Shown piece after piece: positions 19,016 to 27,466 of a stretch of 64,000 nt of DNA. The stretch is taken from the NCBI RefSeq assembly GCF_002979475.1, contig NZ_PCOY01000003.1, positions 248,001 to 312,000 of the forward strand. Reading direction: 5' to 3'. The stretch comes from Microbacterium sp. MYb62 (GTDB lineage: Bacteria; Actinomycetota; Actinomycetes; Actinomycetales; Microbacteriaceae). The notes beneath the pieces are model-generated. The model did no database searches. It was given only the letters and a program-made list of their open reading frames with translations, and was not told the origin of the DNA. Made by a program: the position numbers and the translations under genes. Position 1 is the stretch's first letter, and each line of letters begins with the position of its first letter.

Positions 19016-19823
19016 TGTCGCCGGCGGGTGAGCCGGCATCCCATCCCTCCTGCGGTGTCTCTCCGTTCTCCCGGAACACGTACTGCGACACGAGCTTGCG
19101 CTGACTGCTCGACCAGTCGATCGCGGGGCGGCGCTGCTCCGGCGGCAGGTAGCCCAGCCGGTAGACGGCCATGAGCTCGAGGTCGTCCGGCACCCGCAGC
19201 AGCTGCACGATCTCGTCCCAGCGCCCCGGCACCTCCATCGGGAACGAGATGAACTGGATGCCCATGCCGAGTTCGACCGTGGTGAGCCAGACGTTCTCCA
19301 TGGCCGCGCCCATGCTGAACACCGAATAGAACGACGAGAGCTGACCCGGCCGATACTCGCTGCGGTCGAGCATCACGCCCAGCAGCAGCGGCGATCCCGC
19401 GACGAGCTTTCGATTCTCAGCGCCGAGCGTCTTGGGCACCCCGAAGGTGTTCATGAGCGTCTGCCCGCGCTTGGTGAACACCTGGCTCGTGAACGGGCGG
19501 AGCGCGGCGGGCAGCTTGTCGAACAGCATCCCGCTGCGCTTCTCCTCCATCTCGGCCTGGCTGAAGCGGAAGTACGGCTTGTACCGTTCGAAGAAGGTGC
19601 CGTTCGACATCGCCTCCGTCATGCTCTCGCCGGAGATGCGGGCGATCTGCTCGATCGTGTCCCGGCTCTCGATCACGACGAACCGCCACGGCTGACTGTT
19701 CAGCTGCGAGGGAGCGCGGCCCGCCGCCTCCAGCAGGATGCGCTGATGATCCTCGGAGACCGGGTCGGGGAGGAAGGCGCCGTTCGTGGTCTTGCGGCGG
19801 CGGATGGCATCGAGCAGTTCCAT
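18984..19823 (-). CDS. Nitroreductase family protein
   Basis: A 279-residue FMN-dependent oxidoreductase beginning [20 protein letters not shown]. Family features are the [15 protein letters not shown] segment (FMN-binding) and a C-terminal domain. The start at 19823 is chosen because homology begins there; a longer frame extends into the upstream gene. Such enzymes reduce nitro groups, quinones or other activated substrates with NAD(P)H. The upstream membrane gene ends six bases before the start, so the two are probably co-transcribed. The 3' end overlaps the convergent FAD-Rieske gene. Confidence 0.88.
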   Translation of the reverse strand: MELLDAIRRRKTTNGAFLPDPVSEDHQRILLEAAGRAPSQLNSQPWRFVVIESRDTIEQIARISGESMTEAMSNGTFFERYKPYFRFSQAEMEEKRSGMLFDKLPAALRPFTSQVFTKRGQTLMNTFGVPKTLGAENRKLVAGSPLLLGVMLDRSEYRPGQLSSFYSVFSMGAAMENVWLTTVELGMGIQFISFPMEVPGRWDEIVQLLRVPDDLELMAVYRLGYLPPEQRRPAIDWSSSQRKLVSQYVFRENGETPQEGWDAGSPAGDITPGPPATGV

Positions 19824-19828
19824 GCGTG

Positions 19829-20203
19829 TCACTTCCGGTCGATGGTGGATCGCGAGAGCACCAGCCCCGCGATGAGGAAGGGGGCTGCGGCGAGCGCGAC
19901 CAGCGGATGCCGTCGGCTGTGCGTGCCGAGGTAGGGGATCGCCGCTAGCGGTGCGGCGGCGGGGAGCAGGGCCACGGCGGCACGACGGCCGGCGGTGCGG
20001 GGCCCTCGCGACCAGCCCGCCACGACAGCGAAGGCCGAGGTCGCGCACGTCGCGATGTACAGCGCGTGATGCAGCCAGCGGAAGCGGCTGGTGTCGATGA
20101 GCCGCGCGGCGACCGAGGCGCCGAGTGCGCAGTTCGCGGTGTAGGCGGCGGTCGCGACGAGGAACAGCGGCGATGCGTGCCTGTTGCTGTGCCGCCGACT
20201 CAT
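19829..20203 (-). CDS. Small integral membrane protein, unknown function
   Basis: A 124-residue protein with a basic N-terminus and four hydrophobic segments (for example residues 13-33, 45-62, 72-90 and 100-116). No known family is recognised. It starts with ATG at 20203 and sits six bases upstream of the nitroreductase gene, suggesting one transcript. Its size and predicted topology suggest a DoxX- or DUF-type membrane protein, but no diagnostic motif is visible. Confidence 0.6.
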   Translation of the reverse strand: MSRRHSNRHASPLFLVATAAYTANCALGASVAARLIDTSRFRWLHHALYIATCATSAFAVVAGWSRGPRTAGRRAAVALLPAAAPLAAIPYLGTHSRRHPLVALAAAPFLIAGLVLSRSTIDRK

Positions 20204-20299
20204 GGCACGACCCTACGCCCGCCCCTGCGCCAGGGGCTCCCCCTTGCACCCCGACCCGCCGTTCGCTACGCCCGCCCTCCGCCCTTCCTCCCTTCCCGC

Positions 20300-20378
20300 C
20301 GAGCGGCCCCTTTCTGTGCGAGCGGCCCCTTTACGCGCGTCCACAACGGGGTGGTTCGCACGGAGAGGGGCCGCTCGG
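20300..20378. repeat. Four-block intergenic element, copy 2 (GGCCCC class)
   Basis: Direct blocks CGAGCGGCCCC start at 20300 and 20319. Inverted blocks start at about 20348 (GGGGTGGTTCG, degenerate) and 20367 (GGGGCCGCTCG). Offsets of 0, 19, 48 and 67 match the other copies although the block sequence is different. It lies in the 191-base gap between two minus-strand genes. Confidence 0.7.
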
Positions 20379-20394
20379 CGCCGAAGAACGACGC

Positions 20395-21174
20395 CTAGAG
20401 GTTCGCCTCCGCGTAGGTGCGGAGCGCGTCGCGGACGAACTCCGCGCCGTGGGTGCCGCCGGACGACGTCGCGTAGTTCGCGCCGAAACGCGGATCCGCG
20501 ACGTACATCTCGCCGAGCCCGATGACGTACGCCTTCGCGTCGCCGCCGGGGACGGCCGCGGGCGTACCCGGAATGCCCGTGAGCCACTCGACGTGGCGCC
20601 GCGCGACATCCTGAGCCTCGGCGGATGCCGGATCGATGCCGCGCTCGGCCGCGGCGATCCAGTCGTGTCCGAGGTCGGACACGCGCTGCTGCCAGTCGGC
20701 GCGCTCGGCATCCGTCATCCCGCGCCACCAGCGGTCGCTGTCGGCGTAGGCCTTCTTGCCCCAACGATCCTCGACCTCCCCCTTGTACTGGGTGTGGTCG
20801 AAGCCGTCGAACATGTTCTCTGCCATGAGGTTCTCACCTCCTCTCAATGCTGTGATGGTGGATTCGACCGACGCGATCTGACGCGCCAGTCTGGTCTGCT
20901 CCTCGCGCAGCAGCGCGAGGTGGGTCTCGAGTGCGGATGCTTCGCCGCGGTCGCGCTCGAGCACCTCCGCGATCTGCGGCAGCCCGAGTCCGAGCTCCCG
21001 CAGCAGGAGGATGCGCTGCAGGCGCACGAGTGCCGGCGCGTCGTAGTGCCGATACCCGTTGGGCGCGATGCGCGACGGTGGCAGCAGTCCGATGTCGTCG
21101 TAGTGCCGCAGCGTCCGGCTCGTCGTTCCCGCCAGACGGGCGATCTCCTGGATGGACCAGTCCCTCGTCTCCAT
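20395..21174 (-). CDS. MerR family regulator with TipAS antibiotic-binding domain
   Basis: A 259-residue activator of the TipA type. The N-terminal MerR winged helix begins WSIQEIARLAGTTSRTLRHY and is followed by a coiled coil at about residues 75-110. A C-terminal TipAS domain (from about residue 120) begins FDGFDHTQYKGEVEDRWG. TipAS domains bind thiopeptide-like or other cyclic peptide ligands and switch on multidrug resistance. An internal start (MAENMFDGFDH, preceded by GGTGAGAACCTC) could give a free ligand-binding domain, as is known for TipAS itself. Its target promoter was not identified in the window. Confidence 0.9.
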   Translation of the reverse strand: METRDWSIQEIARLAGTTSRTLRHYDDIGLLPPSRIAPNGYRHYDAPALVRLQRILLLRELGLGLPQIAEVLERDRGEASALETHLALLREEQTRLARQIASVESTITALRGGENLMAENMFDGFDHTQYKGEVEDRWGKKAYADSDRWWRGMTDAERADWQQRVSDLGHDWIAAAERGIDPASAEAQDVARRHVEWLTGIPGTPAAVPGGDAKAYVIGLGEMYVADPRFGANYATSSGGTHGAEFVRDALRTYAEANL

Positions 21175-21270
21175 CGCTCCTCCTTCCTGTCGTGTGGCGA
21201 TGTCTTGAACTCTAGAAGTTGACGTCGCGTCAAGGTCAAGCGCTCACAGCGAATACCCGGGCGCACGCAC

Positions 21271-21322
21271 TTGACACCTTCGAGATATATCGTGTTAAAG
21301 TCGTCACACACGATATATCGTG
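21271..21322 (+). promoter_or_regulatory. DUF4097-padR promoter with two PadR-type operators
   Basis: TTGACA at 21271 and a TTAAAG/TAAAGT-like -10 near 21295. Two ATATATCGTG sites flank this core. One is CGAGATATATCGTG (21281-21294). The other is CACGATATATCGTG (21309-21322), a perfect 14-bp palindrome. Centre spacing is 28 bases. The placement over the spacer and the start region fits repression by the PadR protein encoded downstream. Confidence 0.75.
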
Positions 21323-21347
21323 ACCCCTCAACCCAGGAGAAGCACAC

Positions 21348-22187
21348 ATGACCGAGAAGTGGCTCATCGCCCCCGGCGAGGAACGCGTCATCGACATCGA
21401 GTCCGTCACCCGCCTCAAGGTGGGCCTCGTCGGAGGACAGGTCGACATCATCGCCCACGACGAACCGGGCATCCGCATCGAGGTGCACGGCGTCACCACC
21501 AAAGACCTTCGCGTCGAAGCCCACGACGGCGAGGTCGAGATCGACCACCCGCAGCTGGGCTGGGACAACTTCCTCGAGGTGTTCCGCAACTTCGGTTCCG
21601 GCGGCCCCCGCGCCGAGGTGAGCGTCGCGGTCCCCCGCGCCATCGCTCTGAACCTCGGCGTCGTGAGCGCCGGCGCGCTGGTCTCCGGCCTCCGCAACGA
21701 CGCCCGCCTCAACACCGTGTCGGGCGACATCATCGTCGACACCCTGATCGGCGACCTCACCGTCAACTCCGTCTCGGGCGACGTGCAGGTGCGCGGCCTC
21801 ACCGGCTCGATCAGCGCGAACAGCGTCTCGGGCGACGTGGCCGTCACCGGCGCCGTGCGCCGTGCGACCGTCGACATCGTCTCCGGCTCGACGCTGGTGG
21901 ATGCCGCGGGCGACGTGAACACCATCAACGTCAACTCGGTCTCCGGCGGCACCACGGTGCGCCTCGACGAGTCGCTCGCCGCGAACTACGTCATCCGATC
22001 CCTCAGCGGGCGCCTGCTCATCGACGGCGTCGAGCGCAGCTCGTCCGGCCCGAGCAACTACACCGGCACCACCGGCGAGCTCGCCGGACGCTTCGTCGAC
22101 CTGCGTGCGAACTCGGTCTCGGGCGGCGTCACGGTCCTGCGCCGCACCCCGGCATCGATCACGGAAGACCCGGAGTGGGAAGCATGA
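21348..22187 (+). CDS. DUF4097 family beta-strand repeat protein
   Basis: A 279-residue cytoplasmic protein. Most of it is a right-handed beta-repeat built on the motif NSVSGDV or TVSGDI, repeated about seven times between residues 110 and 265. DUF4097 proteins are often encoded beside PadR or anti-sigma-like regulators and have no proven biochemical role; they may be adhesin-like or stress-related scaffolds. AGGAGA lies before the ATG. The stop overlaps the padR start (ATGA), so the pair is coupled and likely autoregulated through the palindromes upstream. Confidence 0.85.
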   Translation: MTEKWLIAPGEERVIDIESVTRLKVGLVGGQVDIIAHDEPGIRIEVHGVTTKDLRVEAHDGEVEIDHPQLGWDNFLEVFRNFGSGGPRAEVSVAVPRAIALNLGVVSAGALVSGLRNDARLNTVSGDIIVDTLIGDLTVNSVSGDVQVRGLTGSISANSVSGDVAVTGAVRRATVDIVSGSTLVDAAGDVNTINVNSVSGGTTVRLDESLAANYVIRSLSGRLLIDGVERSSSGPSNYTGTTGELAGRFVDLRANSVSGGVTVLRRTPASITEDPEWEA

Positions 22188-22810
22188 GTCCCGCCGTCTT
22201 CTCCCACGGCGACCTGCGCCTGTACCTGCTGTCGCTCCTCGCCGAGGCCCCCCAGCACGGCTACGGCATCATCCAGTCGCTCACCGATCGCACCGGCGGC
22301 ACCTACACGCCGTCCGCCGGAACCATCTACCCCCGACTCGCGAAGCTCGAGGAAGAGGGCCTGGTCACCAAGAGCGTCGACGGCCGCACCACGATCTACG
22401 CGATCACCGAGGCCGGTCGGGCCGAGCTGGCGTCGCGCGAGGGAGACCTCGCCGGCATCGAAGCCGGACTCACCGACTCCGTGCGGCTGATCGCGAGCGA
22501 GGTGCGACAGAGCGTCCAGGACGCGATGAAGAGCCTTCGGGCCGACCTGGCCGCCGCCGAGAAGGGCGAGCGCACAGCCGCGAAGAATCGCCCCCGCACG
22601 GCGAGCGACGACGCGCGACTCACCAGCCGCGAGGAGATGCATCGAGCGGACGCCGTCATCAACGCCTTCCGGGCGCGCGTGCGCACCGACCTGCGCACCC
22701 ATGTCGCACGGGGTGGCACGCTTCCGTCATCCGTCGTCACCGAACTCGAGACGGCACTCGACACCGCGGCGCGCGGCATCACCGTCGCCCTGAGCACCCC
22801 CGGCTCATGA
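22184..22810 (+). CDS. PadR family transcriptional regulator
   Basis: A 208-residue regulator. The winged-helix domain LYLLSLLAEAPQHGYGIIQS with GTIYPRLAKLEEEGLV is the PadR signature. The C-terminal half is long and helical (PadR subfamily 2 or Vir_act_alpha-like) for dimerisation. It is coupled to the upstream DUF4097 gene by an ATGA overlap. It very likely represses the shared promoter through the two ATATATCGTG sites at 21281-21322. Confidence 0.9.
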   Translation: MSPAVFSHGDLRLYLLSLLAEAPQHGYGIIQSLTDRTGGTYTPSAGTIYPRLAKLEEEGLVTKSVDGRTTIYAITEAGRAELASREGDLAGIEAGLTDSVRLIASEVRQSVQDAMKSLRADLAAAEKGERTAAKNRPRTASDDARLTSREEMHRADAVINAFRARVRTDLRTHVARGGTLPSSVVTELETALDTAARGITVALSTPGS

Positions 22811-22971
22811 CCGAGTCGGCGCGCGCCGACTCGCGTCCGCGGCCGGACGGCGACATCCGCTCCCACCGCGCCTCCTCCCCGGAGGCGCCCCCGCAGCCGC
22901 GCGGCAGCACGCCCATCCCGTCGCCGACACCGGCGGCGCGACGTCACGGCATCATCATCCACATGGGGTGA
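22807..22971 (+). CDS. Possible 54-residue Pro/Ser/Arg-rich ORF coupled to padR
   Basis: An ATG at 22807 overlaps the padR stop as ATGA and opens a 54-codon frame ending just before a strong terminator. The product is rich in Pro, Ser and Arg and shows no recognised domain. The overlap is the kind used throughout this genome for coupled genes. The composition is also what random high-GC sequence gives, so this is a weak call. Confidence 0.25.
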   Translation: MTESARADSRPRPDGDIRSHRASSPEAPPQPRGSTPIPSPTPAARRHGIIIHMG

Positions 22972-22986
22972 CCGGGATCACCCGAT

Positions 22987-23024
22987 GAAGAGGCCCCGTC
23001 GGCTGACGCCGACGGGGCCTCTTC
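22987..23024. terminator. Bidirectional terminator between padR and uspA
   Basis: A perfect 17-bp stem (GAAGAGGCCCCGTCGGC and its complement) with loop TGAC, between the convergent padR and universal-stress genes. Confidence 0.9.
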
Positions 23025-23054
23025 CGCGCCGGACGCGCAGCGGCGGCGACCGGC

Positions 23055-23597
23055 CTACTCGGGCCAGATCTCCTTCTGCTCGTCGGGAACCAGCTCGCCG
23101 AGCGGGACGACCAGCACCGACCGATGCTGGCGATGCGTCAGCCGCGCGGCGACCGATCCGGTGAAGAACTCCCTGATCGACTCGCCGATGCCGCGCTTGC
23201 GCGTACCGACGACGATCAGCTGGGCATCGAGCTTGTTCGCGAGCTGCTTGATCGCCAGCGCGGGATCACCCACGAGCTGGCGCGCCGTCCAGGTCACATC
23301 GGTCCCTTCCAGGATCTTCGCGGCTGCCGCCTCGACGGCTTCGAACTCCGCCGCACCCGCATCGAAGTTGATGTCGATCGGAGCCGAATGGACGTAGCCG
23401 TCCGGGTCCTCGTACGTCACGAAACGAGTGACGTCGACGTGTGCGACGACGAGCGGCGCACTAAGCAGCCGCGCGTAGCGCACGGCCTCGTCGATCACGT
23501 GTCGATCCTGGTCCAACTGCATGCCGACGATGACGGCCTTCTGCAGCGCCGCATTCTGTGCGGCCTCGTCGGACGGAGTGGAGGTGTTGTCGGTCAT
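23055..23597 (-). CDS. Universal stress protein (UspA family)
   Basis: A 180-residue single-domain Usp. An ATP-binding-type signature is visible in VVGTRKRGIGESIREFFTGS, followed by HRSVLVVP. The start MTDNTSTPSDEA at 23597 is preferred to one six codons upstream because AAGGGA is well placed. The N-terminal 20 residues form a flexible tail before AVIVGMQLD. It binds ATP and helps survival under starvation or oxidative stress. It is monocistronic. Confidence 0.88.
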   Translation of the reverse strand: MTDNTSTPSDEAAQNAALQKAVIVGMQLDQDRHVIDEAVRYARLLSAPLVVAHVDVTRFVTYEDPDGYVHSAPIDINFDAGAAEFEAVEAAAAKILEGTDVTWTARQLVGDPALAIKQLANKLDAQLIVVGTRKRGIGESIREFFTGSVAARLTHRQHRSVLVVPLGELVPDEQKEIWPE

Positions 23598-23746
23598 GAA
23601 GATCGTTCCCTTCACCAGCCTGGCGTCAGCCAGAGGGGCTTACCCGCGTGCTATTCTGAATGCTACTCTTACCGGCCTCGAGCCGGTGTCGTGAAATGCC
23701 TCGGGCCTCAAACGCCCGCGGCTTAACTCGTGAGGGGGTCTCGCGC

Positions 23747-23932
23747 ATGGGCCGTGGCCGTCAGAAGGCGAAACACACCAAGATCGCCCGCGAACTCAAG
23801 GCGTACAGTCCGTCGGTGAACTACTCAGCGCTCGAGCGCGAGCTGGGTCATCCGACCGACGAAGACGCCTATGTCGACAAGTGGGCCGACGAGTACGAGG
23901 ACGAAGACGAAGACGAGCTAGAGAAGGCCTGA
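23747..23932 (+). CDS. DUF3073 family protein
   Basis: A 61-residue protein beginning MGRGRQKAKHTKIARELK and ending in a run of acidic residues (EDEDEDELEKA). This is the standard form of the actinobacteria-specific DUF3073 family. The function is unknown; the basic head and acidic tail suggest nucleic acid or ribosome contact. GAGGGGG lies upstream of the ATG. A strong terminator follows. Confidence 0.9.
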   Translation: MGRGRQKAKHTKIARELKAYSPSVNYSALERELGHPTDEDAYVDKWADEYEDEDEDELEKA

Positions 23933-23947
23933 CCGCCTGACCTGCTT

Positions 23948-23978
23948 CGAAACACCCGCACGTCGTGCGGGTGTTTCG
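23948..23978 (+). terminator. Terminator after the DUF3073 gene
   Basis: A perfect 14-bp inverted repeat (CGAAACACCCGCAC with GTGCGGGTGTTTCG) around a 3-base loop. The rising arm ends in TTT, 15 bases past the stop codon. Confidence 0.9.
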
Positions 23979-24060
23979 TCGTGCCCGGGCGCGGTGACCT
24001 CTCGGACGCGGCGACCTCCGCCCGTCGTGCCGGAGCTCCGGCAGCTGAGAGGATCTCCTC

Positions 24061-24882
24061 ATGGCTCGTGTCGTCGCCCTCTACCGCCACCCGATCAAGG
24101 GGTTCACTCCCGAGCGTCGCGAGTCGGTGACCGTGCAGCCCGACGGCAGGGTCGCCGGCGACCGGGTTCTGGCGTTCCGATTCGCGGACGCCGTCGAACC
24201 GGAGGAGCGTGACGGCTTCGACTACTGGCCCAAGGCCAAGGGACTCGCGCTCCAGGACTTCCCGGCACTCGCCGGCCTGCGCACGAGCTACGACGATGAG
24301 GCGAGGCGCATCCGCATCGAGCACGCCGGCGCGGTGCTGGTGGAGGCCGCACTCGACGCCGATGGACGTCTCGAGCTGACGGATGCCGTCTCCGAGTTCA
24401 TCCTGTCGACGCCTGACGGGCGCCGCCTGCGACGCCCCGGCCGACTTCCCCTCGCGCTGGTCGGCGATGGGGAGACCTCGCGGTTCCAGGATCGCCCGCG
24501 TGGTTATGTCTCGATGCATGGCCGAGCCAGCGTCCGCGCGTTGGGTGAGGCCCTCGGGATGAGCATCGACGACCGACGTTTCCGCTCCAACGTGGTGATC
24601 GACGATGTCGCTCCTTGGAGCGAGCTGGACTGGACGGGCGAGGTGCGGATCGGCGCGCTGAGATTCCAGGCCGCCGGCCCCATCGTGCGGTGCCTCGCGA
24701 CCCACGCGAACCCCGACACCGGCGCGCGGGATGCGAAGGTGCTGACCACGCTCACGGGCTCTCTCGCCCAACAGGAGCCGACGCTCGGGCGCCTCCTGCT
24801 CCCCGGCTGGCCGTCCACGAGCACCCGCAGCGACGCGGGCGGCGGCGTGATCCGCGTCGGCGACGAAGTCCACGCTCGCTGA
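24061..24882 (+). CDS. MOSC domain protein
   Basis: A 273-residue protein with an N-terminal MOSC-N beta-barrel (VVALYRHPIKGFTPE) and a C-terminal MOSC domain whose conserved Cys lies in VRCLATHANPDTG. MOSC proteins transfer sulfur or bind the molybdenum cofactor, often for reduction of N-hydroxylated compounds. No molybdenum genes are adjacent. It is monocistronic, with the sugar module 2 promoter downstream. Confidence 0.88.
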   Translation: MARVVALYRHPIKGFTPERRESVTVQPDGRVAGDRVLAFRFADAVEPEERDGFDYWPKAKGLALQDFPALAGLRTSYDDEARRIRIEHAGAVLVEAALDADGRLELTDAVSEFILSTPDGRRLRRPGRLPLALVGDGETSRFQDRPRGYVSMHGRASVRALGEALGMSIDDRRFRSNVVIDDVAPWSELDWTGEVRIGALRFQAAGPIVRCLATHANPDTGARDAKVLTTLTGSLAQQEPTLGRLLLPGWPSTSTRSDAGGGVIRVGDEVHAR

Positions 24883-24975
24883 CCTCGGTGCCTGGCCTCG
24901 ATCCCGACCGCGCGGGGAATGTCAGCGCTCCCTTCACATCCCGTGAGCGCGGCCTTGTGCTCATGGTCCCAGGCT

Positions 24976-24989
24976 TGTGAGCGCAAACA
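24976..24989. promoter_or_regulatory. LacI-type operator A, upstream of importer module 2
   Basis: TGTGAGCGCAAACA, the reverse complement of TGTTTGCGCTCACA. It has the CG-centred dyad typical of LacI/GalR operators and is 96 bases before the binding-protein start. The same half-site recurs at 34488, 34543 and 36474. Confidence 0.75.
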
Positions 24990-25084
24990 TTTTCTGATTT
25001 GATGTGCATGTGATCGACGACGCCTCGGCGTCACCCCTCGCACAGGGCGATCCGCAGGAACATGACCTCAAAGAGGAGAACAGC

Positions 25085-26398
25085 ATGGCAACCACCCCTC
25101 GCTTCACCCGTACCGCCGCGATCGTCGCCGTGGGCGCGGTGTCGGCCTTCGGCCTCGCGGCCTGCTCGTCCGGTGACACCGGCGACAGCGGCGCCAGCGG
25201 CGAACCCATCACGATCGAGTACCTGCATCGCCTCCCCGACGGCGAAGGCATGACGCCGGCCTCCGAGATCGTCGATCGCTGGAACGAGGAGAACCCCGAC
25301 ATCCAGGTGAAGGCGACGAAGTTCGACGGCAAGTCGAGCGACATGATCCTGAAGCTCGAGACCGACATCAAGGCGGGCAACGGGCCGTGCCTCGCACAGA
25401 CGGGCTACTCCGAGGTACCGCAGCTGTTCGTCAAGGGGCTGCTGCAGGATGTCGCCGACGAGGCCAAGAAGTACGAGGACGACTTCTCGGCCGGAGCCTT
25501 CAGCGGCATGAAGGTCGGCGATGCGATCGTGGGCCTGCCGCAGGACACCGGCCCCCTCGTGTACTTCTACAACGAGGCCGAGTTCACGGCGCTCGGACTC
25601 GATGCACCGACGACGCTCGACGATCTCACGGCCGACTCCGCCGCCGCAGCCGCCGCCGGCAAGTACGTGACCGCGTTCACGCCGGACGAGGCGCAGAACT
25701 GGCTCTCCGGTCAGTCGGCCGCTGCCGGTGACACCTGGTTCTCCACGGCCGGCGACGAGTGGGAGGTCGACGCCGAAGGCGAAGGGTCCCAGCGCGTCGC
25801 CGCGTTCTGGCAGGGCCTCCTCGACGGCAAGCAGACTCTCGCGACCGAGCGCTGGGGCGAGGGCTTCACCGCCGCTCTCAACGACGGCAGCCTCATCGGC
25901 CACGTGGGGGCGGCATGGGAGGCCGGATTCCTCCTCGACTCGCTCGACGGCACCCCGGCCGAGGGCCAGTGGCGTGTCGCCCAGCTTCCCGACTTCGGCG
26001 CCGGCGCGATGAGCGGCCCCGACGGCGGTTCCGGTGTCTCGGTGATGAAGGGCTGCGAGTACCCCGCCGAGGCCATGGAATTCAACGACTGGTTCAACAC
26101 GCAGGTCGACGACCTCGCGTCGCAGGGGCTCGTGGTCGCCGCCAAGGGCGACGTGGAGACACCCGAGAAGATGCTCCGCCAGTTCGGCGGACAGGATGTG
26201 CTCGCCGAGCTCGGCACGGCGACCGAGAACCTGAACCCGGACTTCCCCTACGCACCGGGCTTCTCGACACTGTCGAAGATGAACGAGACCGCCGCGGCCG
26301 CCGTCGCCGGCACCGCGACCGTCGCCGACATCTTCACCACCGCGCAGGACACGGCCGTCGCCTCCCTGGAGGACCTCGGCCTTCCGGTCGCGGAGTGA
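25085..26398 (+). CDS. Carbohydrate ABC importer substrate-binding lipoprotein (module 2)
   Basis: A 437-residue extracytoplasmic sugar-binding lipoprotein. The start at 25085 has AAGAGGAG upstream. The signal peptide ends in lipobox LAAC (Cys27). Mature features typical of family 1 solute-binding proteins include GNGPCLAQTGY and a Trp-rich C-terminal lobe. It is paralogous to the module 1 binding protein. Operator A upstream puts it in the same predicted regulon as GH101 and GH35, so the ligand is probably the disaccharide released by GH101 (Gal-beta-1,3-GalNAc). The specificity is inference. Confidence 0.92.
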   Translation: MATTPRFTRTAAIVAVGAVSAFGLAACSSGDTGDSGASGEPITIEYLHRLPDGEGMTPASEIVDRWNEENPDIQVKATKFDGKSSDMILKLETDIKAGNGPCLAQTGYSEVPQLFVKGLLQDVADEAKKYEDDFSAGAFSGMKVGDAIVGLPQDTGPLVYFYNEAEFTALGLDAPTTLDDLTADSAAAAAAGKYVTAFTPDEAQNWLSGQSAAAGDTWFSTAGDEWEVDAEGEGSQRVAAFWQGLLDGKQTLATERWGEGFTAALNDGSLIGHVGAAWEAGFLLDSLDGTPAEGQWRVAQLPDFGAGAMSGPDGGSGVSVMKGCEYPAEAMEFNDWFNTQVDDLASQGLVVAAKGDVETPEKMLRQFGGQDVLAELGTATENLNPDFPYAPGFSTLSKMNETAAAAVAGTATVADIFTTAQDTAVASLEDLGLPVAE

Positions 26399-26426
26399 AT
26401 CGACGAGAAGGCATCATCGGATGATC

Positions 26427-26464
26427 GACGGCGGAGTGCACGTGCAATCGTGCACTCCGCCGTC
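26427..26464 (+). other. Intercistronic hairpin between binding protein and permease genes
   Basis: A perfect 16-bp stem (GACGGCGGAGTGCACG and its complement) with loop TGCAAT, 28 bases after the binding-protein stop and inside the operon. Hairpins here are known to stabilise the upstream message or attenuate transcription, giving more binding protein than permease. Confidence 0.75.
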
Positions 26465-26488
26465 GTCTTGACATCGAGAGGCGACACC

Positions 26489-27466
26489 ATGGTCACAGTG
26501 ACCGAAACGCGAGGTGCGGCACCGGCGCCGACCCCGCGCATCCCCGCGGATCCCACCCGCCGGCGCCGGTTCGGCACCCGCCGCGAAGGGCTCACGGGCT
26601 GGCTGTTCATGGCGCCGTTCGCCGTGCTGTTCATCGTCGTCTTCCTGGTGCCGATCATCGTCTCGGTCCGCTCCTCCTTCTTCGCGCAGGTCCCCGCGGG
26701 CGACGGGCTGTACGGCGGCGGCGAGCTCGTCGACACCTTCGTCGGCCTCGAGAACTTCGTCACGGCTGCGACCAACACCGCTTTCTGGACCGGCATGGGC
26801 CGGGTGATCCTCTACGCCGCCCTGCAGATCCCGGTGATGATCATCGTGGCCCTCGCCCTCGCGCTGCTGCTGGACTCGTTCATCGTGCGCCGCCCGACGC
26901 TGTTCCGGCTCTCCTTCTTCCTCCCCTATGCGGTCCCCGGCATCATCGCGGCCATGATGTGGCTCTACCTCTACACGCCGGAGGTGTCGCCCTTCCTGCC
27001 GTTCCTCCCCGAGGGCACCGACTTCATGGCGCCGGGGACGATCCTCTTCTCGATGGCCAACATGACCACGTGGACCTACACCGGCTACAACATGCTCATC
27101 TTCCTCTCGGCACTGCAGGCCGTACCCCGCGACCTGTACGAAGCCGCCCGCCTCGACGGAGCATCCGGCTTCCAGATCTCGATGCGCATCAAGGTGCCCC
27201 TGGTGCGGGGTGCGGCTCTGCTCGCAGTGCTGCTCTCGATCATCGGCACCATCCAGCTCTTCAACGAACCGGTGGTCCTGCAGGCCGCGAACTCCTGGAT
27301 GGGCAAGGACTTCACTCCGATGATGCTCACCTACAACACGATGATGGGCGAGATCTCGCCGTCCGGCAGCGGCCCGGCATCCGCCTACTCCCTGCTCATG
27401 GCTCTGATCGCGGGCGTGCTCGCGATCGTTTACGCGCTGCTGCAGCGACGAAAGGGCGACGCATGA
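26489..27466 (+). CDS. Carbohydrate ABC importer permease, MalF/UgpA-like (module 2)
   Basis: A 325-residue permease. The ATG at 26489 has GAGAGG upstream. About six TMs follow a basic, Pro-rich N-terminus. The EAA loop is LYEAARLDGASGFQISMR. It is paralogous to the module 1 permease at 13160. It is coupled by ATGA overlap to the next permease. There is no ATPase in the operon. Confidence 0.92.
   Translation: MVTVTETRGAAPAPTPRIPADPTRRRRFGTRREGLTGWLFMAPFAVLFIVVFLVPIIVSVRSSFFAQVPAGDGLYGGGELVDTFVGLENFVTAATNTAFWTGMGRVILYAALQIPVMIIVALALALLLDSFIVRRPTLFRLSFFLPYAVPGIIAAMMWLYLYTPEVSPFLPFLPEGTDFMAPGTILFSMANMTTWTYTGYNMLIFLSALQAVPRDLYEAARLDGASGFQISMRIKVPLVRGAALLAVLLSIIGTIQLFNEPVVLQAANSWMGKDFTPMMLTYNTMMGEISPSGSGPASAYSLLMALIAGVLAIVYALLQRRKGDA

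Noticed and set aside
22105..22806. Alternative reading frame through the padR gene
   Set aside because: It is Arg/Pro-rich without domains, and PadR is clear in the other frame. Only the final 54 codons were kept as a weak candidate.
26427..26464. Hairpin with GGAGTGCACG considered a member of the four-block family
   Set aside because: It has a single inverted pair with a 6-base loop and lacks the second block pair and the 19-base step.
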